Source: a virus
Virus record (IMG/VR): IMGVR_UViG_3300031987_000005
Coordinates: 1-35,758 of that record
Length of the DNA stretch: 35,758 nucleotides
Direction: 5' to 3' (one strand)
The translations under genes were made by a program, and so were the position numbers. The notes beneath the pieces are model-generated. The model was not told the origin of the DNA. It saw only the letters and a list, made by a program, of their open reading frames with translations, and did no database searches. This document shows, one piece after another, positions 7,402-14,556 of the stretch. The number at the start of each line of letters is the position of its first letter. Position 1 is the first letter of the stretch.

Positions 7402-7689
7402 ATGCCCTGTTACAAGACCTACTTGGAAGGCGGCGGCTTCATGTTCCTTTGCGGAGATTTCGGGCCGCATTGTGGGGATGCCAACTGTGGCGACGCTGGA
7501 ACTTACCTATGCGACTACCCGGTAGGCGATGGCAAGACATGCGATATGCCGCTTTGCCACGGCCATGCTTTCGAGGCGGCGCCAGAGGTTCACTACTGCC
7601 CCGGTCACGCATTGAAGTGGCGCGAGTTCAGAGATGGCGGCGGGGTAAAGCGAGAGCTGCAGAACGTTGTTCCCTACAAAGACAGGTAG
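7402..7689 (+). CDS. Cys/His-rich putative zinc protein
   Basis: The ATG at 7402 is chosen because GCGAGGA lies 4 bp upstream; the frame also extends to an ATG at 7378. The 95-residue protein has eight cysteines (about 3, 17, 24, 29, 37, 47, 52, 66) and histidines at 23, 53, 55, 64 and 69. These suggest two structural zinc sites, possibly an AN1-like or ribbon fold. Similar short proteins occur in early regions of related prophages. The role is unknown. Confidence 0.72.
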   Translation: MPCYKTYLEGGGFMFLCGDFGPHCGDANCGDAGTYLCDYPVGDGKTCDMPLCHGHAFEAAPEVHYCPGHALKWREFRDGGGVKRELQNVVPYKDR

Positions 7690-7704
7690 CCAAGCGAGGA
7701 CGTC

Positions 7705-7935
7705 ATGGCCAAAACCACTGCCGAGCGCAAGCGCGCCCAGCGTGAACGAAAGCAACGCCTCGGGATGAGGCGCATGGAGATGGATCTCGCCCGGGGTGAG
7801 CGCGAGCTGATCGCCAGCAATGCCAAGGCCCGGGGCTTTGAGGATCAGACCGAGTACCTGGTGCGCCTGGTGCTGGATGACGCGGCCCGGCTTGAGCGTG
7901 ACCGGTCACGAAATGAAGAAAACGAGCGAAAGTAG
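7705..7935 (+). CDS. Small basic, possibly ribbon-helix-helix protein
   Basis: This is a 76-residue protein with a very basic N-terminus (ERKRAQRERKQR) and a middle segment (ERELIASNAKARGFEDQTEY) that resembles the helices of small ribbon-helix-helix regulators. An AGCGAGGA ribosome site precedes the ATG. A DNA-binding role is inferred from composition only. Confidence 0.68.
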   Translation: MAKTTAERKRAQRERKQRLGMRRMEMDLARGERELIASNAKARGFEDQTEYLVRLVLDDAARLERDRSRNEENERK

Positions 7936-7944
7936 GACGCTGTT

Positions 7945-8649
7945 ATGAATGAGAAGATACTGGAAAAGATCAAGAAATGCCTGCGCCTGGCAAAGTCCAG
8001 CAACGAGAACGAAGCGGCCGCAGCCATGCGCCAGGCTCAAAAGTTGATGAGACTGCATGGCATTGAGCATGGCTACGTGGTTGCAGCGGAGGGTGTGGAG
8101 GCTCACAACGTTTCTGCCGGGTCCAATAAGAAGCCCTCAGCCCACGTGGGAATGCTGGCACACATGGTTTGCCGGGCCTTCGGCGTGGACGTGATCTGGA
8201 GCACCACCCAGCTATTCGGCCAGCGTGAAAGCCGCCTGGAATTCTACGGCATGGACAGTGCCCCAGAGGTTGCGGGCTACGCATTTGAGGTGCTTTTCAG
8301 GCAGCTGAAGAGAGACCGTACACGCTATATGGCGACCCTCAACAAGCGCCTGAAGCGCACCACCAAAACCCGGCGTGGCGACCTGTACGCCCAGGCCTGG
8401 GTGCAAGCAGTAGAAAAGCAGATCACCGCCTATGAGCGCTCCGAAGAGGAGAAAGCTGCGGCTCAGGTCTACCGGAAACAACGCTGGCCCGAAGCTGGAG
8501 AAACTGCCTGCAGGGATAACACCAAAGGCACGCGCCGCCATGATTACGACGCCGCAAGGCAGGGCTACCGGGATGGCGAGAAGGTGGATTTTCACCGTGG
8601 CGTTAATGGCTCCAGGCAGGCAGCGCTTGAGCATGGGGGTCAGGCATGA
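7945..8649 (+). CDS. DUF2786 domain protein
   Basis: This 234-residue protein opens with the DUF2786 signature (MNEKILEKIKKCLRLAKSSN, then NEAAAAMRQAQKLMRLHG), a helical domain seen in many phage and bacterial proteins of unknown activity. The middle part (about 60-150) has the accompanying domain with VCRAFGVDVIW and LEFYGMDSAPEVAGYAFEVL. The C-terminus is basic and Gly/Arg-rich. The gene ends overlapping the gemA start by 4 nt. Confidence 0.85.
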   Translation: MNEKILEKIKKCLRLAKSSNENEAAAAMRQAQKLMRLHGIEHGYVVAAEGVEAHNVSAGSNKKPSAHVGMLAHMVCRAFGVDVIWSTTQLFGQRESRLEFYGMDSAPEVAGYAFEVLFRQLKRDRTRYMATLNKRLKRTTKTRRGDLYAQAWVQAVEKQITAYERSEEEKAAAQVYRKQRWPEAGETACRDNTKGTRRHDYDAARQGYRDGEKVDFHRGVNGSRQAALEHGGQA

Positions 8650-9245
8650 CCCGCGACAACCGCAAGAAAGTCACCGCCCAGATCCACATCGCCCGCAAGC
8701 AGCTGGCGCTGGATGAGGACACCTACCGCCTGGCGATCGCCACCGCAACCGGCGGTAAGCGCTCCTGTTCAGACTGCAGCGTGGCCGAGCTGTACCAGGT
8801 GTTGCAGCACATGAAAGACCGGGGCTTCAAGGCGCGGCCGCGCAAGCGCGTGGCCCAGCACCCCGGTACCCCGCACAACCTGGACCGGGAACCCATGCTG
8901 CAGAAGGTGGAGGCCCTGCTGGCTGAGATGAAGGCCCCCTGGAGCTACGCCGATGCGATCGCCAAGCGCCAGACCGGCATCCAGCGCGTGGCCTGGCTCA
9001 AGAAACCGGAGCACCTGAAGGCCCTGATTGCGGCCCTGGACGTGGAGCTGGAGAAGCGCCGCCTCCTGGAAGCCCTGGAAACCGCCATGAAAGAGCGCGG
9101 CCAAACGCTCGATGACGTTGAAAAGCATGGCTTCAGCCTGCCCAAAAACTGGCGCCGGAACCGCAAGGCTCTGGCCCGGCTTTGTGAGCACTTCATGGAG
9201 CCGATGGCGTGGCTTGAGCTGCACCGGGAGGTCCGAGACCAATGA
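8646..9245 (+). CDS. gemA: GemA-like regulator (Mu gp16 family)
   Basis: This 199-residue protein matches the GemA family: an N-terminal helical domain (AQIHIARKQLALDEDTYRL, then a SCSDCSVAEL segment that selects a helix pair) and a central KAPWSYADAIAKRQTGIQRV region with the LKALIAALDVE helix. In Mu, GemA modulates host gene expression and DNA supercoiling functions. The C-terminal 60 residues are less typical. It is coupled to its neighbours by 4-nt overlaps on both sides. Confidence 0.88.
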   Translation: MTRDNRKKVTAQIHIARKQLALDEDTYRLAIATATGGKRSCSDCSVAELYQVLQHMKDRGFKARPRKRVAQHPGTPHNLDREPMLQKVEALLAEMKAPWSYADAIAKRQTGIQRVAWLKKPEHLKALIAALDVELEKRRLLEALETAMKERGQTLDDVEKHGFSLPKNWRRNRKALARLCEHFMEPMAWLELHREVRDQ

Positions 9246-9757
9246 AGTTAGGCCGTTGCCCCATCTGTCACAGCCACATCCAGCTGGAAGCCCTGATTCA
9301 AGACGACGCCGGCAGCGAACTGTTGGGCCTGCTGTCCACCCTGGGTCGCCCACTGGCCCGGCCGCTGGTGCAGTACCTGGGCCTGTTTCGCCCGGCCAAG
9401 TCAGACCTGAGCAACGCCCGCGCCCTGCGGCTGGCCCAGGAAACCCTGGAACTGGCCGACCGGGACAGCCTGGTGGTTGGCCTGCAGGACACCGTGCGCA
9501 GCCTGCACGAGAAGCGCCACCGGGGCGAAACCAAACCGCTCAAGAACCACAACTACCTCAAGCAGGTGCTGGCTACCGTAGCGCCAGAGGCCAAGAAACC
9601 GGCCGCCGAAGCCGACAGCGACCGGCCGAGATTCGTGGAGAAAAAGCAGGGCGTGGAAGAAACCCAGGAAGAGTCCCGCCGCAAGTGGGAAGAGCAGATG
9701 CGCAAGCTGGGCGTGGACCCCTCAAAGTTCGACACCAACCGAAAAACCGGAGGCTGA
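9242..9757 (+). CDS. Early-region protein with N-terminal CxxC
   Basis: This is a 171-residue protein. It starts with RCPICHSHIQLEALIQDD, a half zinc-ribbon-like CPIC-x-H unit followed by a helical domain (about 20-110) with LGLFRPAKSDLSNARALRLA. The last 60 residues are highly charged and likely disordered. Comparable proteins lie between GemA and Mor in Pseudomonas-type Mu-like phages. Function unknown. Confidence 0.75.
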   Translation: MKLGRCPICHSHIQLEALIQDDAGSELLGLLSTLGRPLARPLVQYLGLFRPAKSDLSNARALRLAQETLELADRDSLVVGLQDTVRSLHEKRHRGETKPLKNHNYLKQVLATVAPEAKKPAAEADSDRPRFVEKKQGVEETQEESRRKWEEQMRKLGVDPSKFDTNRKTGG

Positions 9758-9758
9758 T

Positions 9759-10154
9759 ATGAGCGCGTGGGATATCGAGCACCTACCAATGTCGCTGAAG
9801 GAAATGAGCGACATCATCGGCCTGGAAGCCACCCGCAAGCTGGTTGCCGCCTATGGTGGCACCCGCCTGCGCGTGCCCGTGAAAATGCCCGAGGCTCACC
9901 CCCTAGCCGAGCTGCTGGGGCTTGAGGCAGCCCGGGCGCTGTCCTGCCACTACGGCCTGGAAGAGTTCGATGTGCCTATGGCCAGCTCTGCGATCAAGCG
10001 CGCCCGCAACCGCCGCATGCAGGCCGAGCACCGCGAGGGCGTATCAGCCCGCCGCCTGGCCCGCCGGTACCAGCTGACCGAGCGCCGCGTGTGGGAGATA
10101 CTGGGAGAGGATCTGCCGAGCGATAATCAGGCGGAGTTGTTCGGTGAGCTATAA
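9759..10154 (+). CDS. mor: Mor/C-family transcription activator
   Basis: This 131-residue protein has the family's two-part structure. The N-terminal dimerisation region (about 8-75) includes EMSDIIGLEATRKLVAAYGG and the parallel LAELLGLEAARALSCHYG. The C-terminal HTH (about 92-115) is EGVSARRLARRYQLTERRVW. Mor activates the Mu middle promoter and C the late promoters. Only one such protein is visible here, at the end of the early operon and about 230 bp before the first promoter-like block, so it probably serves both blocks. That last point is inference. Confidence 0.92.
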   Translation: MSAWDIEHLPMSLKEMSDIIGLEATRKLVAAYGGTRLRVPVKMPEAHPLAELLGLEAARALSCHYGLEEFDVPMASSAIKRARNRRMQAEHREGVSARRLARRYQLTERRVWEILGEDLPSDNQAELFGEL

Positions 10155-10350
10155 CCTGGCAAAACTTCCCGCTGATGAGCGGGCCGATATCGAGCGAGAT
10201 AAGCAGCGCTGGCACCAGGCGTTAAGCATCACCCTAAGCCGCCGCCCTGGCCAGATCAGGCAATGGCTAGAAACCATCAACGATGACGAGGAAAAAGAGG
10301 ATTGGCGCCAAAGACTAAACGCACTGCGCCATAAAAGCCCCTTCAGGTAA
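10144..10350 (+). CDS. Small protein overlapping the mor end
   Basis: This 68-residue ORF has a GTG start inside the 3' end of mor (11-nt overlap) and GGCGGAG upstream as a ribosome site. It is charged and helical, with the stretch RRPGQIRQWLETINDDEEKE. No family is recognised. It is the last gene before the 120-bp regulatory gap. Confidence 0.65.
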   Translation: MSYNLAKLPADERADIERDKQRWHQALSITLSRRPGQIRQWLETINDDEEKEDWRQRLNALRHKSPFR

Positions 10351-10446
10351 GGGCGGGATTGCCATGATGCCGCCCCGCAGTTATTCTTTGTCCACTTTCT
10401 ACCCCTGAAAAAACTACCCCTGAACTTCCCCCTGAGTCCTGATATA
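10351..10446 (+). promoter_or_regulatory. Putative Mor-activated promoter block 1
   Basis: A hairpin (GGGCGG 10351-10356 with CCGCCC 10370-10375) is followed by TTATTCTTTGTCC (10381-10393). Then come two direct repeats, CTACCCCTGAA (10399-10409 and 10414-10424), and a possible -10 GATATA at 10441-10446, 25 bp before the endolysin ATG. No good -35 is seen, as expected of an activator-dependent promoter. The same string of elements occurs before the protease gene (17547-17645), which argues for a shared activator. Confidence 0.55.
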
Positions 10447-10470
10447 GCCCCCCGCCGCTAACCTGCGGCC

Positions 10471-10962
10471 ATGAAACGACAGAAGCTATCACCCAACTTT
10501 TACCTGGACGAGTTCACCCGCTCGCAGACCGCCGCGCGCTTTGAGATCAGCATGGCGGTGCCCGAGGGTAGCTCGGTTTTCTCCAACCTCCACCACCTGG
10601 CCCGCCATGGCTTGCAGCCGGCGCGCGATGCCCTGGGGCCGATCTTTATCAGCTCGGGGTACCGGCCGCCCGCACTGAACAGCCGTATCGGCGGCAGCGC
10701 TACCAGCGCCCACGTTCCCGGCCTTGCGGCGGATATCTCCGTGAGCGGCCACACGCCCCACCAGGTGGCCCGCTGGTACGAAGACAGCGCAGTGCCCTTT
10801 GACCAGGTTATTCACGAGTTCGGCCAATGGGTGCATGTGGGCATGGCCGCCCCTGGCGAAGAGCCCCGGCGCCAGCTGCTGACCGCCGTGAAGGTCAGCG
10901 GCCGCACGGTTTACCTGGAAGGCATCCACACAATGGAAGAAGCGCTGCGGAGGGTCGGCTAA
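10471..10962 (+). CDS. M15-type endolysin (D-Ala-D-Ala carboxypeptidase fold)
   Basis: This 163-residue protein has the peptidase M15 zinc signature: SSGYRPPALN at 61-70, H81 and D88 in SAHVPGLAADIS, and H122 in QWVHVGM. These match the HxxxxxxD...H metal ligands of the family. It probably cleaves peptidoglycan cross-links for lysis. There is no signal peptide, so it relies on the holin encoded next. It is the first gene after promoter block 1, and its stop overlaps the holin start (TAATG). Confidence 0.92.
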   Translation: MKRQKLSPNFYLDEFTRSQTAARFEISMAVPEGSSVFSNLHHLARHGLQPARDALGPIFISSGYRPPALNSRIGGSATSAHVPGLAADISVSGHTPHQVARWYEDSAVPFDQVIHEFGQWVHVGMAAPGEEPRRQLLTAVKVSGRTVYLEGIHTMEEALRRVG

Positions 10963-11540
10963 TGGGCTGGAGCTGGGACGGCGTTAAAGAGGTTATCGGC
11001 GAGGCGGCCCCGCTTCTGGGCAGCGCCCTGGGGCCTGCCGGCGGTGCTGCGGGCACCTTGATTGCCAGCGTGCTGGGTGTGGAGGACAGCCCCGAGGCGG
11101 TCCATAAAGCCATCCAGGCAGACCCGCAGGCCCTGGCCAAACTGCAGGCCGCTGAGCGGGAGCATGAGCGCGAACTTCGCCGCATGGTGATTGAGGCTGA
11201 GACCACGCGGCTGACCGAGATCAACAAAACCATGCGGGCCGAGGCCAGCGCCCAAGACGGCTTCGTGCGCCGGTGGCGCCCCACCTTCGGTTACATGGTG
11301 GCGATCACCTGGCTGATCCAGTCGCTGGCGATTGCCTGGGCCATGGTCAGCAAGCCCAGCAACGCCGCTGATTTGATCAATGCCGTGACGGCGCTCACGC
11401 CTATGTGGGGCATCGCCCTGTCCATCCTGGGCATCAATATCAGTGCCCGCAGCCGCGACAAGCGCACCAGTGCGGGTCAGGACGGCCGGGGGCTGCTCGA
11501 CAAACTGGCCGAGGGGCTGGGAGGCAAAGCCCGTGGATGA
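10962..11540 (+). CDS. 3-TM holin
   Basis: This 192-residue protein was started at the ATG overlapping the endolysin stop. It resembles the three-TM gene-transfer-agent holin family. It has a weakly hydrophobic N-terminal segment (about 15-43, GEAAPLLGSALGPAGGAAGT), a charged coiled-coil middle (about 60-100) and two strong membrane helices near 112-135 (after VRRWRPTFGYM) and 145-165. It is expected to permeabilise the inner membrane and release the endolysin. No separate Rz/Rz1 spanin pair is seen. Confidence 0.82.
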   Translation: MGWSWDGVKEVIGEAAPLLGSALGPAGGAAGTLIASVLGVEDSPEAVHKAIQADPQALAKLQAAEREHERELRRMVIEAETTRLTEINKTMRAEASAQDGFVRRWRPTFGYMVAITWLIQSLAIAWAMVSKPSNAADLINAVTALTPMWGIALSILGINISARSRDKRTSAGQDGRGLLDKLAEGLGGKARG

Positions 11541-11754
11541 GTGGGTATACGAAGGCGCACAGGAACTAACCGAGCGCCTGCGCCAGGCCGGGATCGACGA
11601 GGCCCGCCGCGCCCCAACTGAGCAGCCGCTGGAGGTGAACGGCCAGCGGCTTTGCAAGGAATGCGAGGAGCCTTTAAGCCCGGCCCGGCTAAACGCCAAC
11701 CCCAGCGCTGTGCGCTGCGTTGAGTGCCAGACAGATCACGACCGGAGGAAGTAA
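11533..11754 (+). CDS. TraR/DksA-type zinc-finger protein
   Basis: This 73-residue protein starts with GTG, overlapping the holin end by 8 nt. It has a C4 zinc finger (C41, C44, C62, C65; CKECEEPLSPARLNANPSAV then RCVEC) and an acidic N-terminal helix. The size equals that of plasmid TraR, a short DksA homologue that binds the RNA polymerase secondary channel. It occupies the same map position as Mu gp24. A role in tuning host transcription is inferred. Confidence 0.88.
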   Translation: MDEWVYEGAQELTERLRQAGIDEARRAPTEQPLEVNGQRLCKECEEPLSPARLNANPSAVRCVECQTDHDRRK

Positions 11755-12140
11755 TGGATTTGGCGAGCGTGGATTACGGGGCTGCCCGGTTCTGGATGGA
11801 CTTTCTGCAGGTCGCGGGGCTTATCGGCCTGGGCGTTTACCAGCACATGACCAGCAAATCCAAGGCCAACGCCAGCGCCATCAACACCGTGCGTGAAGAT
11901 ATGGATGAACAGCACCGACACCTGGAAGAGCGCGTGGCCCGGTCAGAGCGCCGCCAGGATGTATTCGAGAGCAAGCTGGATGGAGCCCCCACACACCAGG
12001 ATTTATCCCGGGTTTACGGGCGGCTTAACGATGTAGCGGAAGATCTCTCGGGGGTGTCCGGGCAAATGCGGGCGCTCTCGCACCAGTTATCCATGGTCAA
12101 TAACTACCTGCTCAACAACAAGGGAGGCCAAGGCCAGTGA
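11754..12140 (+). CDS. DUF2730 protein (Mu gp25-like)
   Basis: This is a 128-residue protein whose ATG overlaps the previous stop. One membrane helix (about 12-30, ARFWMDFLQVAGLIGLGVYQ) is followed by a long coiled coil (about 45-120). That is the DUF2730 architecture found at this position in Mu-like phages. The topology resembles an inner-membrane spanin subunit, but no lipoprotein partner is visible. Confidence 0.8.
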   Translation: MDLASVDYGAARFWMDFLQVAGLIGLGVYQHMTSKSKANASAINTVREDMDEQHRHLEERVARSERRQDVFESKLDGAPTHQDLSRVYGRLNDVAEDLSGVSGQMRALSHQLSMVNNYLLNNKGGQGQ

Positions 12141-12436
12141 GCTATCAGGACTTTCAAACCAAGGGCCGCCGTCTGGGAATCCTGCGCATTCTCTCGCGCC
12201 GGAATCAGTTCACCTCGAATGAGTACAGCCTGAACGACGAGCTGGCCGGCAACTACGGCCATCACGTCAGCAAGGACCAGCTGCACACAGACCTGGCCTG
12301 GCTGGAAGAACAGGGCCTGCTAATTCTGCAGCAGCCCCGCGCCGGTTGGATTGCGACACTGACCAGCCGTGGCGAGGATGCCGCCGAAGGCCTGGCCAAT
12401 GTGCCAGGCGTTGCGCGCCCCCGGCCGGGAGCGTAA
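12137..12436 (+). CDS. Mu gp26-like winged-HTH protein
   Basis: This 99-residue protein starts at a GTG overlapping the previous gene. It resembles the VpaChn25_0724/gp26 family: a helical region with SLNDELAGNYGHHVSKDQLH, then TDLAWLEEQGLLIL and a beta-wing ending in ATLTSRGEDAAEG. The layout is that of a winged helix, and the function is undefined. It lies directly before the terminase genes, as in Mu. Confidence 0.82.
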   Translation: MSYQDFQTKGRRLGILRILSRRNQFTSNEYSLNDELAGNYGHHVSKDQLHTDLAWLEEQGLLILQQPRAGWIATLTSRGEDAAEGLANVPGVARPRPGA

Positions 12437-12439
12437 GCC

Positions 12440-12988
12440 ATGCCGCCGCGTTCAAAGGTTTTCGACCTTCCGCAAGAGCTGCGGGAGGAGTTGAACCAGC
12501 GCCTGGTCAGCTCCGGCTTCCAGGATTACGAGGGGCTGACCGACTGGCTGGAGGAGCGAGGCTTCAAGGTGTCGCGGTCATCGGTCCATCGTTATGGCCA
12601 GGATCTCCAGGAAGAATTTGAGGAGGCGATGGGTGACGTTCGGAAGACCACCGAGCTGGCCCGCGCCATGGCCACGGACCAGGAAGACCAAAGCGGCCAC
12701 CTGATTGATGCTACGGCCCGAATTGTCCAGGACCAGCTGCTGCGCATTGCCATTGCCATGCGCAAGGCAGAAGACGATCCCGCCAAGGCTGCCAAGCAAC
12801 TGGGCAGCGTGACCCGCGCCCTGGCCGAGATTGGCCGGGTGTCTCTGGGGCAGAAGAAGTGGGCAGCCGAGGTGCGTAAAGAGGTCGTCCAGGAAGCTGC
12901 AGAAGCGGCGGAAACCGTCGCCAGGCAGCAGGGCCTAACCTCCGAAAACGTCAGCCAGATCAAAAACCAGATTCTCGGGATCGCCTGA
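12440..12988 (+). CDS. Small terminase subunit (Mu gp27, DUF3486)
   Basis: This 182-residue protein has the DUF3486 pattern. The N-terminal part resembles an HTH (LPQELREELNQRL and SSGFQDYEGLTDWLEERGFK, then SSVHRYGQDLQ). A long helical C-terminus (about 60-180) follows. In Mu-like phages this protein precedes the large terminase and is taken to be the DNA-recognition subunit of the packaging motor. Its stop overlaps the gp28 start (TGATG). Confidence 0.88.
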   Translation: MPPRSKVFDLPQELREELNQRLVSSGFQDYEGLTDWLEERGFKVSRSSVHRYGQDLQEEFEEAMGDVRKTTELARAMATDQEDQSGHLIDATARIVQDQLLRIAIAMRKAEDDPAKAAKQLGSVTRALAEIGRVSLGQKKWAAEVRKEVVQEAAEAAETVARQQGLTSENVSQIKNQILGIA

Positions 12989-14556
12989 TGAGCATGCAGC
13001 AGAGCGCCATCTCCCAGGCCGTGCAAGTCGGCCTGGAAGACCTGCAGAAGTTCAACTCTGACGAGATCTTGCTGGGGTACCAGAAGCGCTGGATTGCCGA
13101 TGACTCCCCGCTGAAGATCGCCGAGAAATCCCGCCGAACCGGCCTCACATGGGCGGAAGCTGCGGATGCTGCCCTGTGCGCCAGCATGGCCAGAACCGAA
13201 GGCGGCACCAACCATTTCTATGTGGGCTCCAGCAAGGAAATGGCCCGGGAGTTCATCCAGGCCGTGGCTATGTGGGCCAAGGCCTTTGATCGAGCCGCCG
13301 GTGAGATCCAAAGCGAAGTCCTGGAGGATGACGACAAAGACATTCTCACCTTCGTGGTGTACTTCGCCTCTGGCTTCAAAGTGCAGGCGCTCAGCTCCAA
13401 CCCCAGCAACCTGCGGGGCATGCAGGGCAACGTCACCATTGATGAAGCCGCCTTTCACGATCGCCTGGCCGAAGTGCTGAAAGCCGCTCTGGCACTGACC
13501 ATGTGGGGTGCGAAGGTGCGCCTGATCAGCACCCACAACGGCACCGACAACCTGTTTAACGAGCTGATCCAGGACAGCCGTGCGGATAAAAAGCGCTACA
13601 GCGTGCACCGCATCACCCTGGATGACGCCTGTGAAGAGGGCCTGTACCAGCGTATTTGCCAGATCAAGGGTGACGAGTGGAACCAGGAGAAAGAGGACCA
13701 GTGGAAAGCGGACCTGCTGCGGGACACCGCCACCCGGGACGATGCCCTGGAAGAATACTACTGTGTGCCCAAATCCGGCGGCGGTGCCTACCTCTCGCGG
13801 GCCATGATTGAGGCCTGCATGGAAGAGGCCCCGGTGGTGCGCTTTGAGGGCACCACCGAGTTCAACGCCTGGCCGGAGCACCTGCGCCAGGCTGAGGTCC
13901 GCGACTGGTGCGAGACCCATCTGCTGCCACTGCTCAAAGAGCTGGACCCGGAAGAGCGCCACGCCTTCGGGGAAGACTTCGGCCGCAGCGGAGACCTGAC
14001 CGTGATCGCCCCTATGGCGATCGGCCAGCAGCTGCAGCGCCGGGTGCCGTTCCTGGTTGAGCTGCGCAATATGCCGTTCAAACAGCAAGAGCAGATCCTG
14101 TTCTACATCGTGGACCGCCTGCCACGGCTGCAATTCGGCGCGCTGGATGCCCGGGGTAACGGGCAGTACCTGGCTGAGCAGGCCCAGGAAGAGTATGGGT
14201 CTGAGCGCGTGGAAGCGGTCATGCTGTCGCAGTCCTGGTACCTGGACTCCATGCCCCGCTTCAAGGCCGCCTTCGAAGACGGCGGCATTGTGGTGCCGAA
14301 AGATGCCGATGTGCTGGACGACCTCCGGGCCCTGCAGGTGATCAAGGGCATACCCAAGCTGCCGGACGCCAAAACCGGCGCGGACAAAAAACGCCATGGC
14401 GACGCGGCCATAGCACTGGCCCTGGCGTACTACGCCAGCCACATGCAGGCCGAGCTGGAGTATGGCTACGAAGCCATCCGCCGGGGCCCCGAACACAAAC
14501 ACCACCGCCCGGTGCGCGCCACCGCCGGATTCCGTAACCGAGGAGGATTGCTGTAA
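12988..14556 (+). CDS. Large terminase (Mu gp28)
   Basis: This is a 522-residue packaging ATPase-nuclease. The Walker A-like loop is KSRRTGLT (47-54), the variant with arginines seen in Mu gp28. Walker B is VTIDEAAF (149-156), and motif III lies near RLISTHNGTDN. The nuclease half (about 320-480) includes GEDFGRSGDLTVIAP and LDARGNGQYLAEQAQ, with the acidic residues expected of an RNase H-like nuclease. It drives headful packaging starting from the phage end with host DNA attached, as known for Mu. Neighbouring starts and stops overlap. Confidence 0.94.
   Translation: MSMQQSAISQAVQVGLEDLQKFNSDEILLGYQKRWIADDSPLKIAEKSRRTGLTWAEAADAALCASMARTEGGTNHFYVGSSKEMAREFIQAVAMWAKAFDRAAGEIQSEVLEDDDKDILTFVVYFASGFKVQALSSNPSNLRGMQGNVTIDEAAFHDRLAEVLKAALALTMWGAKVRLISTHNGTDNLFNELIQDSRADKKRYSVHRITLDDACEEGLYQRICQIKGDEWNQEKEDQWKADLLRDTATRDDALEEYYCVPKSGGGAYLSRAMIEACMEEAPVVRFEGTTEFNAWPEHLRQAEVRDWCETHLLPLLKELDPEERHAFGEDFGRSGDLTVIAPMAIGQQLQRRVPFLVELRNMPFKQQEQILFYIVDRLPRLQFGALDARGNGQYLAEQAQEEYGSERVEAVMLSQSWYLDSMPRFKAAFEDGGIVVPKDADVLDDLRALQVIKGIPKLPDAKTGADKKRHGDAAIALALAYYASHMQAELEYGYEAIRRGPEHKHHRPVRATAGFRNRGGLL

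Noticed and set aside
7281-7745. 154-codon rightward ORF
   Set aside because: Arg-rich frame overlapping the Cys/His-rich gene, which has better motifs and a ribosome site.
10962-12140. Rz/Rz1 spanin pair
   Set aside because: The DUF2730 protein has a spanin-like TM plus coiled coil, but I found no embedded lipoprotein ORF, so I did not call a spanin.
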